A program made the translations under genes and the position numbers. This document shows positions 36,489 to 44,785 of a DNA stretch of 64,000 nt, one piece after another. Where the stretch lies: the NCBI RefSeq assembly GCF_028561755.1, contig NZ_JAQQTD010000003.1, positions 248,001 through 312,000 of the forward strand, given 5' to 3'. The notes below the pieces were generated by a model. The model saw nothing but the letters and a program-made list of their open reading frames with translations, searched no databases and had not been told where the DNA came from. This stretch comes from Altibacter sp. HG106 (GTDB lineage Bacteria; Bacteroidota; Bacteroidia; Flavobacteriales; Flavobacteriaceae). Within the stretch, counting starts at the first letter, position 1. Each line of letters begins with the position of its first letter.

Positions 36489-37091
36489 CTAGGAAGCTAA
36501 ATCATCCATCTCTAACGCTTCCATCGCACTCCAGGTTTCGTCCAGATCCATGTTGGTTCCGTTCACTTTTACGTAGAAACGATCGTTATGGAACAATTGA
36601 ATTTCACTAGAATTATTATTCTTGCGGTACTCTTCAATGGCTTTCATTCCGTCCTTCTTTACGGTACGGCGCATCCGCGTTTCGGTTTCTTCTTCAAAAT
36701 CTTGCGAAAACATCAGACGCATTCCGGCAGTAGCCGCAGCGCCGGTTTGTCCAGCCCCATCAATAATCTGCACCGTGAACTTTTTTGTTTTGGCCTCATC
36801 TGTATACGTTCCTTCGATAGTGGCAATTTGCATATACGAGCCCTGCCCAGCCTTATAGCCAGTGCGTTGCATGCCATTTAATTCTTCCGGAAGCCATTCC
36901 TTAAATGCTTCGTTGGTAAGTGGTTCTTTTTCCTGCAAGGCCTTGATGTCGTCTTGCATGGTATTGAGCTCTTTTACCGCTTTGGTCGTATTCGAAACAT
37001 TCTCCTTCGTTTCCTTAATTTTTTTTGAAACCGGGTTATCGCAGCCTACGGTAATCCCCATGGCAAGTGCGATGATCCAAGCATATTTCAT
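36489..37091 (-). CDS. lipoprotein of unknown function
   Basis: A 200-residue protein with an N-terminal hydrophobic stretch and a cysteine in ITVGCDNP (C17), a plausible lipobox. Residues ~20-55 are a charged coiled-coil-like helix, followed by a mixed alpha/beta domain with ATIEGTYTDEAKTKKFTVQI and a C-terminal strand region. No family recognised. It is monocistronic, and the hairpin-rich stretch 36271-36460 lies immediately downstream of its stop. Confidence 0.75.
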   Translation of the reverse strand: MKYAWIIALAMGITVGCDNPVSKKIKETKENVSNTTKAVKELNTMQDDIKALQEKEPLTNEAFKEWLPEELNGMQRTGYKAGQGSYMQIATIEGTYTDEAKTKKFTVQIIDGAGQTGAAATAGMRLMFSQDFEEETETRMRRTVKKDGMKAIEEYRKNNNSSEIQLFHNDRFYVKVNGTNMDLDETWSAMEALEMDDLAS

Positions 37092-37170
37092 AACTGAAAA
37101 GTTTTTGGTTAATAGGAGTAAGATACAGCTAATCAGTTAACTAAACAATCCCCCAAATGGGTAATCTACA

Positions 37171-37737
37171 TTATTGGTAGGTTTCCGCCACTTTTTCCAA
37201 TTCATCGTACCAATGTTCTCCGAATTTACGGGTTAAGGCGTCTTTGACGAACTTATAGACCGGAACCTGTAGTTCCTTTCCCAGAACACAAGCATCATCA
37301 CAGATGGGCCAACGATGATAATTCACGGCAGAAAATTCGCTGTACTCCTGAATTCGCACAGGATATAAATGACAAGAGATGGGTTTTTTAAAGTTGGTAA
37401 CACCAGCGTTATAGGCTTGTTCAATACCACAAGCGGCAATCCCATTCTCCGAAAAAGTAACATAGGCGCATTCGGCGCCATCCACCAGGGGAGTTTCCAA
37501 TTCATCAAGAGGGGATACAATGTGCGTTCCCTGCGCCTCGATAGCAGCGATCCCTTCCGGACGTAGAAAGTCTTTGATTTTTGGGTAGGTTTCAGCCAAT
37601 AAGGTGGTTTCTTCCTCCGTAACCGGCGCCCCGGCTTCCCCCTCTACGCAACAGGCACCTCGACAGGCATTCAGGTTGCACACAAAATCCTTTTCAAAAA
37701 GATCTTCAGATACGATGGCTTTTCCCAATTGAAACAT
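37171..37737 (-). CDS. DUF3109 family protein (Cys-cluster, possible metal binding)
   Basis: A 188-residue protein with a cysteine cluster near the N-terminus (FVCNLNACRGACCVEGEAG) and more cysteines later (CGIEQAYNAG, ISCHLYPVRI, WPICDDACVLG), the pattern of DUF3109/YkgJ-like zinc or iron-sulfur binding proteins. Cytoplasmic by sequence. Function not established. A perfect -7 element ends 4 nt before its ATG. Confidence 0.88.
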   Translation of the reverse strand: MFQLGKAIVSEDLFEKDFVCNLNACRGACCVEGEAGAPVTEEETTLLAETYPKIKDFLRPEGIAAIEAQGTHIVSPLDELETPLVDGAECAYVTFSENGIAACGIEQAYNAGVTNFKKPISCHLYPVRIQEYSEFSAVNYHRWPICDDACVLGKELQVPVYKFVKDALTRKFGEHWYDELEKVAETYQ

Positions 37738-37741
37738 GCCG

Positions 37742-37749
37742 CAAAGATA
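37742..37749 (-). promoter_or_regulatory. -7 promoter element of the DUF3109 gene
   Basis: Minus strand TATCTTTG, 4 nt before the ATG at 37737: probable leaderless transcript. Confidence 0.6.
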
Positions 37750-37827
37750 TTATTTTCGGCGTATACACTTCCTGTCTAAACTGCTTTTAATTTATGCCGG
37801 GGTACTAAAAATCCTCTTCGGAATTTA

Positions 37828-37835
37828 TACCTTTG
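37828..37835 (+). promoter_or_regulatory. -7 promoter element of the marC-like gene
   Basis: TACCTTTG, perfect TAnnTTTG, 22 nt before the ATG at 37858. Confidence 0.5.
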
Positions 37836-37857
37836 CACTCTGAAGCAACCCTGTTGT

Positions 37858-38439
37858 ATGGAACTGGATTTTAAACAAATACTCACTGCGACCATGGTGC
37901 TATTTGCGGTGATCGATATCGTTGGAAATATCCCGATCGTTATTTCGCTACGGGAGAAATCCGGACATATTCACAGCGAAAAAGCCTCGATAGTTGCTGC
38001 CGTTGTCATGGTCATTTTTCTTTTCCTGGGAGAAAGCATCTTGCGCCTTATTGGTATCAACGTGAATGAATTTGCCGTTGCCGGCGCTTTTATTCTCTTT
38101 TTTATTGCGTTGGAAATGATTCTGGGCGTTACCCTATTCAAGGAAAGCGACGCCAGCCCCGATCTAGCGTCTATTTTTCCGCTTGCGTTTCCGATGCTGG
38201 CAGGACCGGGAAGTTTAACCACCCTCTTATCGCTTCGGGCAGAATACGATATTTGGAATATCATTATTGCGATCATCTTAAATATCATAATCATTTATGC
38301 GGTCTTAAAGACCTCCGGAAAGCTCCAACGTGTCCTGGGAAAAAACGGCATCATGATCATTCAGAAAGTGTTTGGAGTAATCCTTCTGGCCATTGCGGTA
38401 AAGCTGTTCACCTCAAACATTCAGGAATTGTTTAATTAA
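37858..38439 (+). CDS. MarC family integral membrane protein
   Basis: A 193-residue, six-helix protein of the MarC family. Family-like segments: FAVIDIVGNIPIVISL (helix 1), FAVAGAFILFFIALEMILG, and FPLAFPMLAGPGSLTTLLSL with the conserved PMLAGPG. The early idea that MarC gives multiple antibiotic resistance was not upheld; the function remains open. A 65-residue membrane protein follows 6 nt later. Confidence 0.92.
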   Translation: MELDFKQILTATMVLFAVIDIVGNIPIVISLREKSGHIHSEKASIVAAVVMVIFLFLGESILRLIGINVNEFAVAGAFILFFIALEMILGVTLFKESDASPDLASIFPLAFPMLAGPGSLTTLLSLRAEYDIWNIIIAIILNIIIIYAVLKTSGKLQRVLGKNGIMIIQKVFGVILLAIAVKLFTSNIQELFN

Positions 38440-38445
38440 GCCCTT

Positions 38446-38643
38446 ATGAAAATCTTCAGATATATTCTTATTGCATTAGCCCTCGGACTCATCATCTTTA
38501 ACGCGACCAAACTCGATAGCGAACACCTTTTGGAAGGGGATAGTGCCGTGGCTCTCATCGGGATGCTAGCGGCGGCCTGTGTTATTGTGTTGATTGTGAT
38601 CCTGCAGATTTCGCTCCGCATTCAGAAGAAAACCAAAAAGTAA
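38446..38643 (+). CDS. 65-residue two-helix membrane protein
   Basis: Two hydrophobic helices (about residues 5-20 and 36-57) flanked by basic residues, ending RIQKKTKK. It starts 6 nt after marC and is probably cotranscribed. No family assigned. It converges on the S41 protease gene with a 10-nt gap and no visible terminator. Confidence 0.75.
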   Translation: MKIFRYILIALALGLIIFNATKLDSEHLLEGDSAVALIGMLAAACVIVLIVILQISLRIQKKTKK

Positions 38644-38653
38644 GTCGGTTGCC

Positions 38654-40246
38654 CTACTGTGCGCGTCTTCTCTCGCGCTGAAGGATCACTTGAATCATGG
38701 GGTCGCCTTGATTTAGGATCGCCTCATAAGCATTAGAGCCAAAGAGTTGTTCTGCAATGTTTGCCTTGATCGAATTTTTCAATTCTTCGGTGTAATCACT
38801 CATATCGATCTGGGCACGATCCAGTCGGGCATACGAAATAAAGTCTTCTAACAATCCTGTGCCCACCGTATAATTCTCCTGAAAGTCGCGTAACGTCATC
38901 CCATCAAAATCGTTTCGGTTGGCCTCGAGATATTCAAAAATGAAATAGGACATATAGCCGTTTCTGGAGACGTATTCTAGGGTTTTATTTTCAATACTGG
39001 TATCCTTTGGAACAAAAAGATCGGGGATAATTCCGCCACCTCCGTACACTACTTTCCCTTTTGGGGTCACAAATTTCAAGGAATCGGCCACGGTAATACT
39101 GTCGGCACTAATCAATTCGCCATTGCGATAGCGTCGTTCATAATCGCGGTAGTAATCTTCAATACCATTATCATAAGGCTTTTGAATAGATCGCCCTGTA
39201 GGCGTGTAATACCGTGCAATGGTAAGTCGGACCGCACTTCCATCGCCTAAAGCCATTTCGCGTTGGACCAAGCCTTTTCCGAAGGAACGCCTCCCAACGA
39301 TGAGTCCGCGGTCATTATCCTGCAACGCTCCTGCAACAATTTCACTAGCGGAAGCAGAATTCTCATTGATAAGGACATACACCATTCCTTCTTCAAAATC
39401 GCCTCTGCGCGTGGCATACGAATAACTTTCTTCCCCTTTTTTATTGCGGGTGATCAGCACCAGCTTATCGTCTTCTAAAAATTCGTCCACGAGTCTTTCG
39501 GCGGCGTAGATATACCCTCCGGGGTTATCACGCAGGTCTAACACCAAACGCTTCATTCCGTCATCTAACAACGCTTCCATAGCATTGTCGAACTCTTCCG
39601 GAGTGGATTCCGAAAAGCGATTGACCTTAATATAGCCAAGTTCCTCGTTGATTTTATAGGCGGCATCCACACTCACGATGGGCACTCTTTTTCGTTTGAC
39701 GCGTTTTTCAAGAATGCGGTCTTCACTTTTGCGATAGACCTTTAGGTTCACTTTAGAATTAATCTCTCCTTTGAGATATTCGGAAATGCTATCGCGGTCT
39801 ATATTTTCTCCAAATAGTTTTTTATCATTCGCGTACAGAATGCGGTCGCCACCACGAATTCCGACGCGTGCTGCCGATCCTCCTTCAATCGCTCGAATCA
39901 CCGCGATAGTATCATTATACACATAAAAACTGATGCCGATGCCTACAAAATTTCCGCGCATGTCGTCTGCGGTTTCTTCATATTGATCCACAGGAATGTA
40001 TACCGAATGCGGATCGAGATTCTCAAGGATACCGTTAACAGTCACATCTACGATACTGTCTGTATTCACTTTATCAACATATTCGTAATCGATATAGTCT
40101 ATGAGTCGGTTGAGCTTATCTTTCTTAGAATTGGTCGCGAAGATCTTTTCGTTGCTGTCTTCAAAGTTCAGTTTTGAGCCCATAAAAACCCCTGCGGCCA
40201 GGGCCACGCCAAGCAATAAGGGTAAGTATTTCTTTAAAGGACTCAT
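38654..40246 (-). CDS. S41 family C-terminal processing peptidase
   Basis: A 530-residue CtpA-type protease. One N-terminal helix (about residues 8-24) anchors or exports it; a PDZ domain (about 90-170; GIGISFYVYNDTIAVI, GGDRILYANDKKL) recognises substrate C-termini. The catalytic dyad is S301 in NSASASEIVAGAL and K324 in SFGKGLVQ. Substrates are envelope proteins in known members. It follows the dCMP deaminase gene by 6 nt on the same strand. Confidence 0.94.
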   Translation of the reverse strand: MSPLKKYLPLLLGVALAAGVFMGSKLNFEDSNEKIFATNSKKDKLNRLIDYIDYEYVDKVNTDSIVDVTVNGILENLDPHSVYIPVDQYEETADDMRGNFVGIGISFYVYNDTIAVIRAIEGGSAARVGIRGGDRILYANDKKLFGENIDRDSISEYLKGEINSKVNLKVYRKSEDRILEKRVKRKRVPIVSVDAAYKINEELGYIKVNRFSESTPEEFDNAMEALLDDGMKRLVLDLRDNPGGYIYAAERLVDEFLEDDKLVLITRNKKGEESYSYATRRGDFEEGMVYVLINENSASASEIVAGALQDNDRGLIVGRRSFGKGLVQREMALGDGSAVRLTIARYYTPTGRSIQKPYDNGIEDYYRDYERRYRNGELISADSITVADSLKFVTPKGKVVYGGGGIIPDLFVPKDTSIENKTLEYVSRNGYMSYFIFEYLEANRNDFDGMTLRDFQENYTVGTGLLEDFISYARLDRAQIDMSDYTEELKNSIKANIAEQLFGSNAYEAILNQGDPMIQVILQRERRRAQ

Positions 40247-40252
40247 ACTGTG

Positions 40253-40684
40253 TTACGATTCGAGATTGGGTAGGTGTGTAATGCTAACGCCCGCCCGCTC
40301 TAAAAATTTTACGCCGCTATCATCTTTATACAGCTCTTGATACACGAGGCGTTTGATTCCTGCCTGATGAATTAATTTACTGCATTGCTGGCAGGGTGAC
40401 ATGGTAATATACAAGGTGGCACCGTGACAGGATTGGGTGGAAGCAGCCACTTTCAAAATGGCGTTAGCTTCCGCATGAAGCACATACCATTTAGTTTCCC
40501 CGTTTTCATCTTCACACACATTTTCAAAACCGGTAGGAGTACCGTTGTAACCATCGCTAATGATCATTTTATCTTTGACGATCAACGCACCTACTTGCCG
40601 GCGTCTACAATATGATAATTTCGCCCATTCTTTCGCCATACGCAAATAGGCAATATCATATGTTAACTGCTTGTCTGAATTCAT
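40253..40684 (-). CDS. deoxycytidylate (dCMP) deaminase family protein
   Basis: A 143-residue zinc deaminase with HAEANAIL (His ligand and catalytic Glu) and PCQQCSKLI (two Cys ligands). RRRQVGALIVKDKMIISDGYNGTPTGF is the dCMP deaminase/ComEB signature for the nucleotide-binding loop. Function: dCMP to dUMP for thymidylate synthesis. Upstream partner of the S41 protease gene in one transcript. Confidence 0.9.
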   Translation of the reverse strand: MNSDKQLTYDIAYLRMAKEWAKLSYCRRRQVGALIVKDKMIISDGYNGTPTGFENVCEDENGETKWYVLHAEANAILKVAASTQSCHGATLYITMSPCQQCSKLIHQAGIKRLVYQELYKDDSGVKFLERAGVSITHLPNLES

Positions 40685-40765
40685 GAAAACTACCAGATAA
40701 GTAGCGAATTTAACAGGAAGTTACAGGCTTTCAAAAAATAGTGGTGTTAAATGTTTCCGAAAGCT

Positions 40766-41344
40766 TTAGAAGATCCAATTTTCAGCAAGCATGGGAATCA
40801 CTAAGCCAATCACTATCGAGGACGCCACCAGAATCCAATCGCGTCGTGAGATTCGGAAGAAAAAATGGAGCAAGCTTGCTAACAGAACCACCACAAAAAC
40901 GACCACTAATTGAGAAATTTCAATGCCCAGCGCAAACTCAAACAACGGTGCAAGACCGTCATCTTGATTAATCATATTGAAATACCTTCCGAAGCCAAAA
41001 CCGTGAATGAGCCCAAAAAATAATGTAATAATGTAGAGCAACCATCCTTTCTTTTGTTCGGCAACCTGGCGCGCTGTCATAATCGAGTACACCGCTGCCG
41101 CTAATATGGTGATTGGAATTAGGAATTCAATGAGGGCGGCATCTACCTGCACAACCTCGTAATGGGTCGCGATTAGAGAAAAGGTATGGCCCAGTGTAAA
41201 GGCGGTGACGAGTAGCAATAATTTTCGCCAGGCAGAAACGGGATATCCTACCGTAAGCACGATTAAAAACAACACATGATCGTAAGCGTTCCAGTCGAGT
41301 ACATGCGTGATCCCGAGTTTTACATACAGCCAAAATTCAGACAT
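40766..41344 (-). CDS. HupE/UreJ family membrane protein
   Basis: A 192-residue protein with about six membrane helices. The N-terminal GITHVLDWNAYDHVLFLIVL is the HupE/UreJ signature (G-x-x-H-x-x-x-G/N-x-D-H), followed by FTLGHTFSLI and FGLIHGFGFG, with histidines suited to a metal path. HupE/UreJ proteins are associated with nickel or other metal permeation, but no hydrogenase or urease gene is near, so the substrate here is unknown. It is 81 nt upstream of the dCMP deaminase gene. Confidence 0.88.
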   Translation of the reverse strand: MSEFWLYVKLGITHVLDWNAYDHVLFLIVLTVGYPVSAWRKLLLLVTAFTLGHTFSLIATHYEVVQVDAALIEFLIPITILAAAVYSIMTARQVAEQKKGWLLYIITLFFGLIHGFGFGRYFNMINQDDGLAPLFEFALGIEISQLVVVFVVVLLASLLHFFFRISRRDWILVASSIVIGLVIPMLAENWIF

Positions 41345-41462
41345 GATGGGGATTGAAATAGTATTATTGGGTTAACGGAAATGTACCCTTTATTTTGGGA
41401 ATGACCTAACATATTCTATTAAATAAACCCAGAAAATGACGCTAAATAATGTTTTGCCTCAG

Positions 41463-41734
41463 TTCAAAAAGAAAGAGAAATTCGAGAAAAGCAGGTGGGA
41501 TTCTTTGGCTGCACCAAAGTTCCCTTCACGCTGCGCGTGAAAACCATAAAAAGAACACGCCACATTACTTCAAAAAGAAAGCGAAATTCGAGAAAAGCAG
41601 GTGGGATTCTTTGGCGATGCCAAAGTTCCCGTCACGCTGCGCGTGAAAACCATAAAAAGAACACGCCGCATTACTTCAAAAAGAAAGCGAGCTTTCTTTT
41701 TGAAGCTCGCTTGTGTTCACTCTTTTTATGGTTT
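41463..41734. repeat. 106-bp tandem REP-like repeat downstream of tRNA-Leu
   Basis: Two full units (from 41463 and 41569) and the start of a third (41675), period 106 bp. Each unit holds internal hairpins: CTTTGG...CCAAAG framed by GGGA/TCCC, and TTCACGC-tgc-GCGTGAA. Between units 1 and 2 the loop of the first hairpin changes from ctgca to gat with an extra C-G pair, so pairing is preserved. The third copy turns into an inverted copy (41647-41664 pairs with 41713-41734). Open frames across this ~390-bp gap are artefacts. Confidence 0.85.
41674..41705 (-). terminator. palindrome made from repeat arms, possible tRNA-Leu terminator
   Basis: cttcaaaaagaaagc (41674-41688), GA, gctttctttttgaag (41691-41705): a perfect 15-bp inverted repeat 34 nt beyond the 3' end of tRNA-Leu. 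An alternative hairpin GCGAGCTT/AAGCTCGC overlaps it. The T-rich arm could aid release on the minus strand. Confidence 0.5.
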
Positions 41735-41738
41735 ATTG

Positions 41739-41820
41739 TACCTTGGGTGGGAATCGAACCCACACTCCCGAAAGAACTGGATTTTGAATCCAGCGCGTCT
41801 ACCAATTCCGCCACCAAGGC
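41739..41820 (-). tRNA. tRNA-Leu (anticodon CAA)
   Basis: Minus strand: acceptor GCCTTGG / CCAAGGT (one G-U pair), D-arm GGCGGAATTGGTAGACGC, anticodon stem-loop CTGGA-TTCAAAA-TCCAG giving CAA, a long variable arm, T-loop GGTTCGATTCC, discriminator A. 82 nt; CCA not encoded. Confidence 0.97.
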
Positions 41821-41905
41821 ATACGGGACGGCAAATTTACATACTTTATTTCAAAAAACAATTTGCATCCTCCTAAATTTTAGTAGCGACCTCACAATTA
41901 ATTTT

Positions 41906-41913
41906 TACCTTTG
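41906..41913 (+). promoter_or_regulatory. -7 promoter element of prs
   Basis: TACCTTTG, perfect TAnnTTTG, 29 nt before the ATG at 41943. Confidence 0.5.
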
Positions 41914-41942
41914 TGCGATCGTCAACTTAAACCACCCATCAG

Positions 41943-42884
41943 ATGTCTGCTGCCATTCCAGAACCCAAAATTTTTGCCTGCAAACAAAGTCAAGTCTTAG
42001 CGACTGATATTGCCAAAGCCTTTGGAATCCCTTTGGGAAATGTGATCACTTCCACCTACAGCGATGGCGAATTTCAACCGTCCTTCGAAGAATCTGTGCG
42101 AGGCAGCAGGGTCTTTATTATAGGATCAACCCATCCTAACAGCGATCATCTCATGGAAATGTTGTTGATGCTGGATGCTGCCAAACGCGCCTCGGCACGA
42201 CATATTACGGCTGTGCTTCCTTACTTTGGGTGGGCGCGCCAGGACCGTAAGGACAAACCTCGAGTTCCGATTGCCGCCAAACTGGTGGCGAAAATGTTGG
42301 AAACCGCGGGAGCGACACGGATCATCACAATGGACCTCCACGCCGATCAAATTCAAGGATTTTTTGAAAAACCGGTAGACCATTTATTTGCCTCGACCAT
42401 TTTTCTGCCCTACCTGAGAAAGCTCAATCTTGACAACCTAACCATTGCCTCTCCCGATATGGGCGGAAGCAAACGTGCCTACGCCTATTCGAAGGCTCTG
42501 GAAAGCGACGTTGTTATTTGCTATAAACAACGCGCCAAAGCCAACGTGATCTCTCACATGGAACTTATCGGAGATGTGAGCGGTAAGAATGTTGTGCTCG
42601 CTGATGACATGGTCGATACGGCGGGAACCCTAACCAAGGCAGCCGACTTGATGATGGAACGCGGCGCCTTAAGTGTGCGCGCCATTTGTACGCACCCTAT
42701 TCTCTCCGGAAATGCATACGAGCGTTTGGAACAGTCGAAACTGGAAGAATTAATCGTTACCGATTCGATTCCGCTGAAACAACCAAGCGAAAAAATTCGA
42801 GTCCTTAGTTGTGCAAACCTCTTTGCGGATGTAATGCTTCGTGTAAATAACAACGAAAGCATTGCTTCCAAGTTTATCATGTAG
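41943..42884 (+). CDS. prs: ribose-phosphate pyrophosphokinase
   Basis: A 313-residue PRPP synthetase (ribose 5-phosphate plus ATP to PRPP), supplying purine, pyrimidine, histidine, tryptophan and NAD synthesis. Visible motifs: the flexible-loop and ATP site (YFGWARQDRKDKPRVPIAAK), the divalent cation site MDLHADQIQGFF, and the PRPP-binding loop VVLADDMVDTAGTL. Length is standard. Followed by a repeat array and rplY. Confidence 0.97.
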   Translation: MSAAIPEPKIFACKQSQVLATDIAKAFGIPLGNVITSTYSDGEFQPSFEESVRGSRVFIIGSTHPNSDHLMEMLLMLDAAKRASARHITAVLPYFGWARQDRKDKPRVPIAAKLVAKMLETAGATRIITMDLHADQIQGFFEKPVDHLFASTIFLPYLRKLNLDNLTIASPDMGGSKRAYAYSKALESDVVICYKQRAKANVISHMELIGDVSGKNVVLADDMVDTAGTLTKAADLMMERGALSVRAICTHPILSGNAYERLEQSKLEELIVTDSIPLKQPSEKIRVLSCANLFADVMLRVNNNESIASKFIM

Positions 42885-42938
42885 TCTTTTTAGACGAAAG
42901 ACCGCTACGCTACAGGAGAAAAGAACAAAGTTCAAACC

Positions 42939-43320
42939 AAAAAAATCCTATTTCCTGTAGTGAGCAACGTGAACGGTCTTGTCTCTTTCTTCCAACTACA
43001 GAATCATGACCGCTTCGCTCCAAGAAAAAAGAATCAAGACCAATCCCTAGAAATCATAATTCTTGCAGTGAGCAACGCGAACGGTCTTGTCTCTTTCTTC
43101 CAACTACAGAATCATGACCGCTTCGCTGCAAGAAAAAAGAATCAAGACCAATCCCTAGAAATCATAATTCTTGCAGTGAGCAACGTGAACGGTCTTGTCT
43201 CTTTCTTCCAACTACAGAATCATGACCGCTTCGCTGCAAGAAAAAAGAATCAAGACTAATTCCTAGAAATCATAATTCTTGTAGTGAGCAACGTGAACGG
43301 TCTTGTCTCTTTTCTCTTTT
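42939..43320. repeat. 108-bp tandem repeat between prs and rplY
   Basis: Unit starts (tgagcaacgtgaacggtctt) at 42961, 43069, 43177 and 43285 give an exact 108-bp period, three full units and a partial. Near-identity with a few substitutions (cgtgaa/cgcgaa, gctc/gctg). GGTCTTG and CAAGACC lie inverted within each unit, and CTGTAGT/ACTACAG at the first unit. Since 108 is a multiple of three, one frame stays open for 99 codons with a 36-residue periodic translation; I do not take this as a gene. The 520-bp gap otherwise holds only the rplY promoter. Confidence 0.88.
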
Positions 43321-43353
43321 TTCTTTCTTCTTTTTTCTTATTCACAAAAACAC

Positions 43354-43361
43354 TACATTTG
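43354..43361 (+). promoter_or_regulatory. -7 promoter element of rplY
   Basis: TACATTTG, perfect TAnnTTTG, 44 nt before the ATG. Confidence 0.5.
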
Positions 43362-43405
43362 CAGCCGCTTAACGCATAAGCGTTAGTTTAATTTAACTTA
43401 TTATA

Positions 43406-44071
43406 ATGAAATCAATTACAATCAACGGATCTAAAAGAGAAAGCGTGGGCAAGGGAGCGACCAAGGCCTTACGTAATGCTGGAAAGGTTCCTTGTGTGGT
43501 TTATGGTGGCGATGATACCATACACTTTTCAGCAGAAGGAAACGACTTCAACAGCTTAGTGTACACGCCAGACGTTCACACAGTGGTAATTGCTTTGGAA
43601 GACGGTACCAACATAAACGCGGTACTGCAAGACATTCAATTTCACCCGGTAACCGACGAAATTTTACACATCGATTTCTATCAGATTTTCGATGACAAGC
43701 CGGTAACTATGGAAATTCCAGTGCGTGTGGTAGGTAATGCCCGAGGTGTTCGAAACGGAGGGGTGTTACGAATTATTATGCGTACCCTTCGTGTAAAAGG
43801 ACTTCCAGGAAATTTACCTGACTTTATTGAGGTAGATATCACCGAAATGAAAATCGGTCACAAAAAGTATGTTACTTCAGTAGCTTCAGACGACTTTACC
43901 ATCTTACACACAGATAACACAGTAATCTGTCAGGTGAGAACTTCTCGAACGGCCATCGTCGACGAAGAAGAGGAAGAGGATGAAGACGCAGAAGGAGAAG
44001 AAGGAGCTGAAGGAGAAGAAAGCGGAGCTGAAGGCGGTGAAGAAACTGCAGAAGCACCAGCTGAATCTTAA
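43406..44071 (+). CDS. rplY: 50S ribosomal protein L25/Ctc family
   Basis: A 221-residue protein of the long (TL5/Ctc) form: N-terminal 5S rRNA-binding domain (1-~95; [27 protein letters not shown]) and a C-terminal beta domain (~95-185). The last ~35 residues are almost all Glu, Asp, Gly and Ala, an acidic tail common in flavobacterial L25 proteins. Binds 5S rRNA in the large subunit. Own promoter and terminator frame it. Confidence 0.95.
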   Translation: MKSITINGSKRESVGKGATKALRNAGKVPCVVYGGDDTIHFSAEGNDFNSLVYTPDVHTVVIALEDGTNINAVLQDIQFHPVTDEILHIDFYQIFDDKPVTMEIPVRVVGNARGVRNGGVLRIIMRTLRVKGLPGNLPDFIEVDITEMKIGHKKYVTSVASDDFTILHTDNTVICQVRTSRTAIVDEEEEEDEDAEGEEGAEGEESGAEGGEETAEAPAES

Positions 44072-44098
44072 TCTTTTTCTCAAATATAATTTACAAAG

Positions 44099-44125
44099 CA
44101 TCCGCCAATTGGCGGATGTTTTTTT
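44099..44125 (+). terminator. rho-independent terminator after rplY
   Basis: Stem catccgcc (44099-44106) / ggcggatg (44111-44118), AATT loop, seven Ts. Confidence 0.9.
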
Positions 44126-44152
44126 ATTTTTACGGAAGAAATCACCCGTGGG

Positions 44153-44785
44153 ATGCTATCTATTTTCAGAAAAATTTTTGGTTCCAATCCGAAGCACCCA
44201 CGTACCGAAGGCGACCCCATGAAGAAGTTTTTAGTTGCCGGACTGGGAAATATCGGTCCGAAGTACCACCACACTCGCCACAATATCGGCTTTACTATTT
44301 TAGACCATCTTGCCCAAGAAAACGACCTTAGTTGGGAAACCCAAAAACTGGGAGACATTACTCTGCATAAAAAGAAAGGACGTAGTTTTTTACTGCTGAA
44401 ACCAAGCACTTACATGAACCTTAGCGGAAAGGCTGTTCGCTATTGGCTGGAACAGGAAAAAATTCCGCTGCAAAACTTGCTGGTGGTTACCGACGATCTC
44501 AACCTGCCCTTTGGAACGCTACGCCTCAAAACCAAAGGCAGTGATGGCGGCCACAATGGTTTAAAAGATATTCAGCAAACCTTACAAACTACCCAGTACG
44601 CACGATTTCGTTTTGGAATTAGCGACGCCTTCTCCAAAGGACGCCAGGTAGATTATGTGTTGGGCACATGGACCGAAGAAGAAGATAACGCGCTTAAGGA
44701 ACGACTTCCTATAGCGACCGATTTGATTGAGTCCTTCGGATTGGCAGGAGCGAGTAACACTATGAACGCGTTTAATGGCAAGTAA
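44153..44785 (+). CDS. pth: peptidyl-tRNA hydrolase
   Basis: A 210-residue hydrolase recycling peptidyl-tRNA. The core begins at about residue 23 (DPMKKFLVAGLGNIGPKY), with the catalytic histidine in TRHNIGF, and then KPSTYMNLSGKAV, VTDDLNLPFG and GSDGGHNGLKDI. The 22-residue N-terminal extension (MLSIFRKIFGSNPKHPRTEG) resembles that of other flavobacterial Pth proteins, so I keep ATG 44153; the internal ATG at 44219 is the alternative. The 3' end overlaps ribF by 11 nt. Confidence 0.94.
   Translation: MLSIFRKIFGSNPKHPRTEGDPMKKFLVAGLGNIGPKYHHTRHNIGFTILDHLAQENDLSWETQKLGDITLHKKKGRSFLLLKPSTYMNLSGKAVRYWLEQEKIPLQNLLVVTDDLNLPFGTLRLKTKGSDGGHNGLKDIQQTLQTTQYARFRFGISDAFSKGRQVDYVLGTWTEEEDNALKERLPIATDLIESFGLAGASNTMNAFNGK

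Noticed and set aside
41449-42007. Overlapping open frames up to 170 codons
   Set aside because: They translate the 106-bp repeat and then the antisense of tRNA-Leu; repeated peptide segments mirror the DNA repeat.
42960-43259. 99-codon frame with 36-residue repeats
   Set aside because: The frame is open because the DNA repeat period is 108 bp; no promoter or start region, and substitutions between units do not favour silent sites.
42939-43320. CRISPR array
   Set aside because: Units are tandem and contiguous, with no unique spacers and no cas genes.
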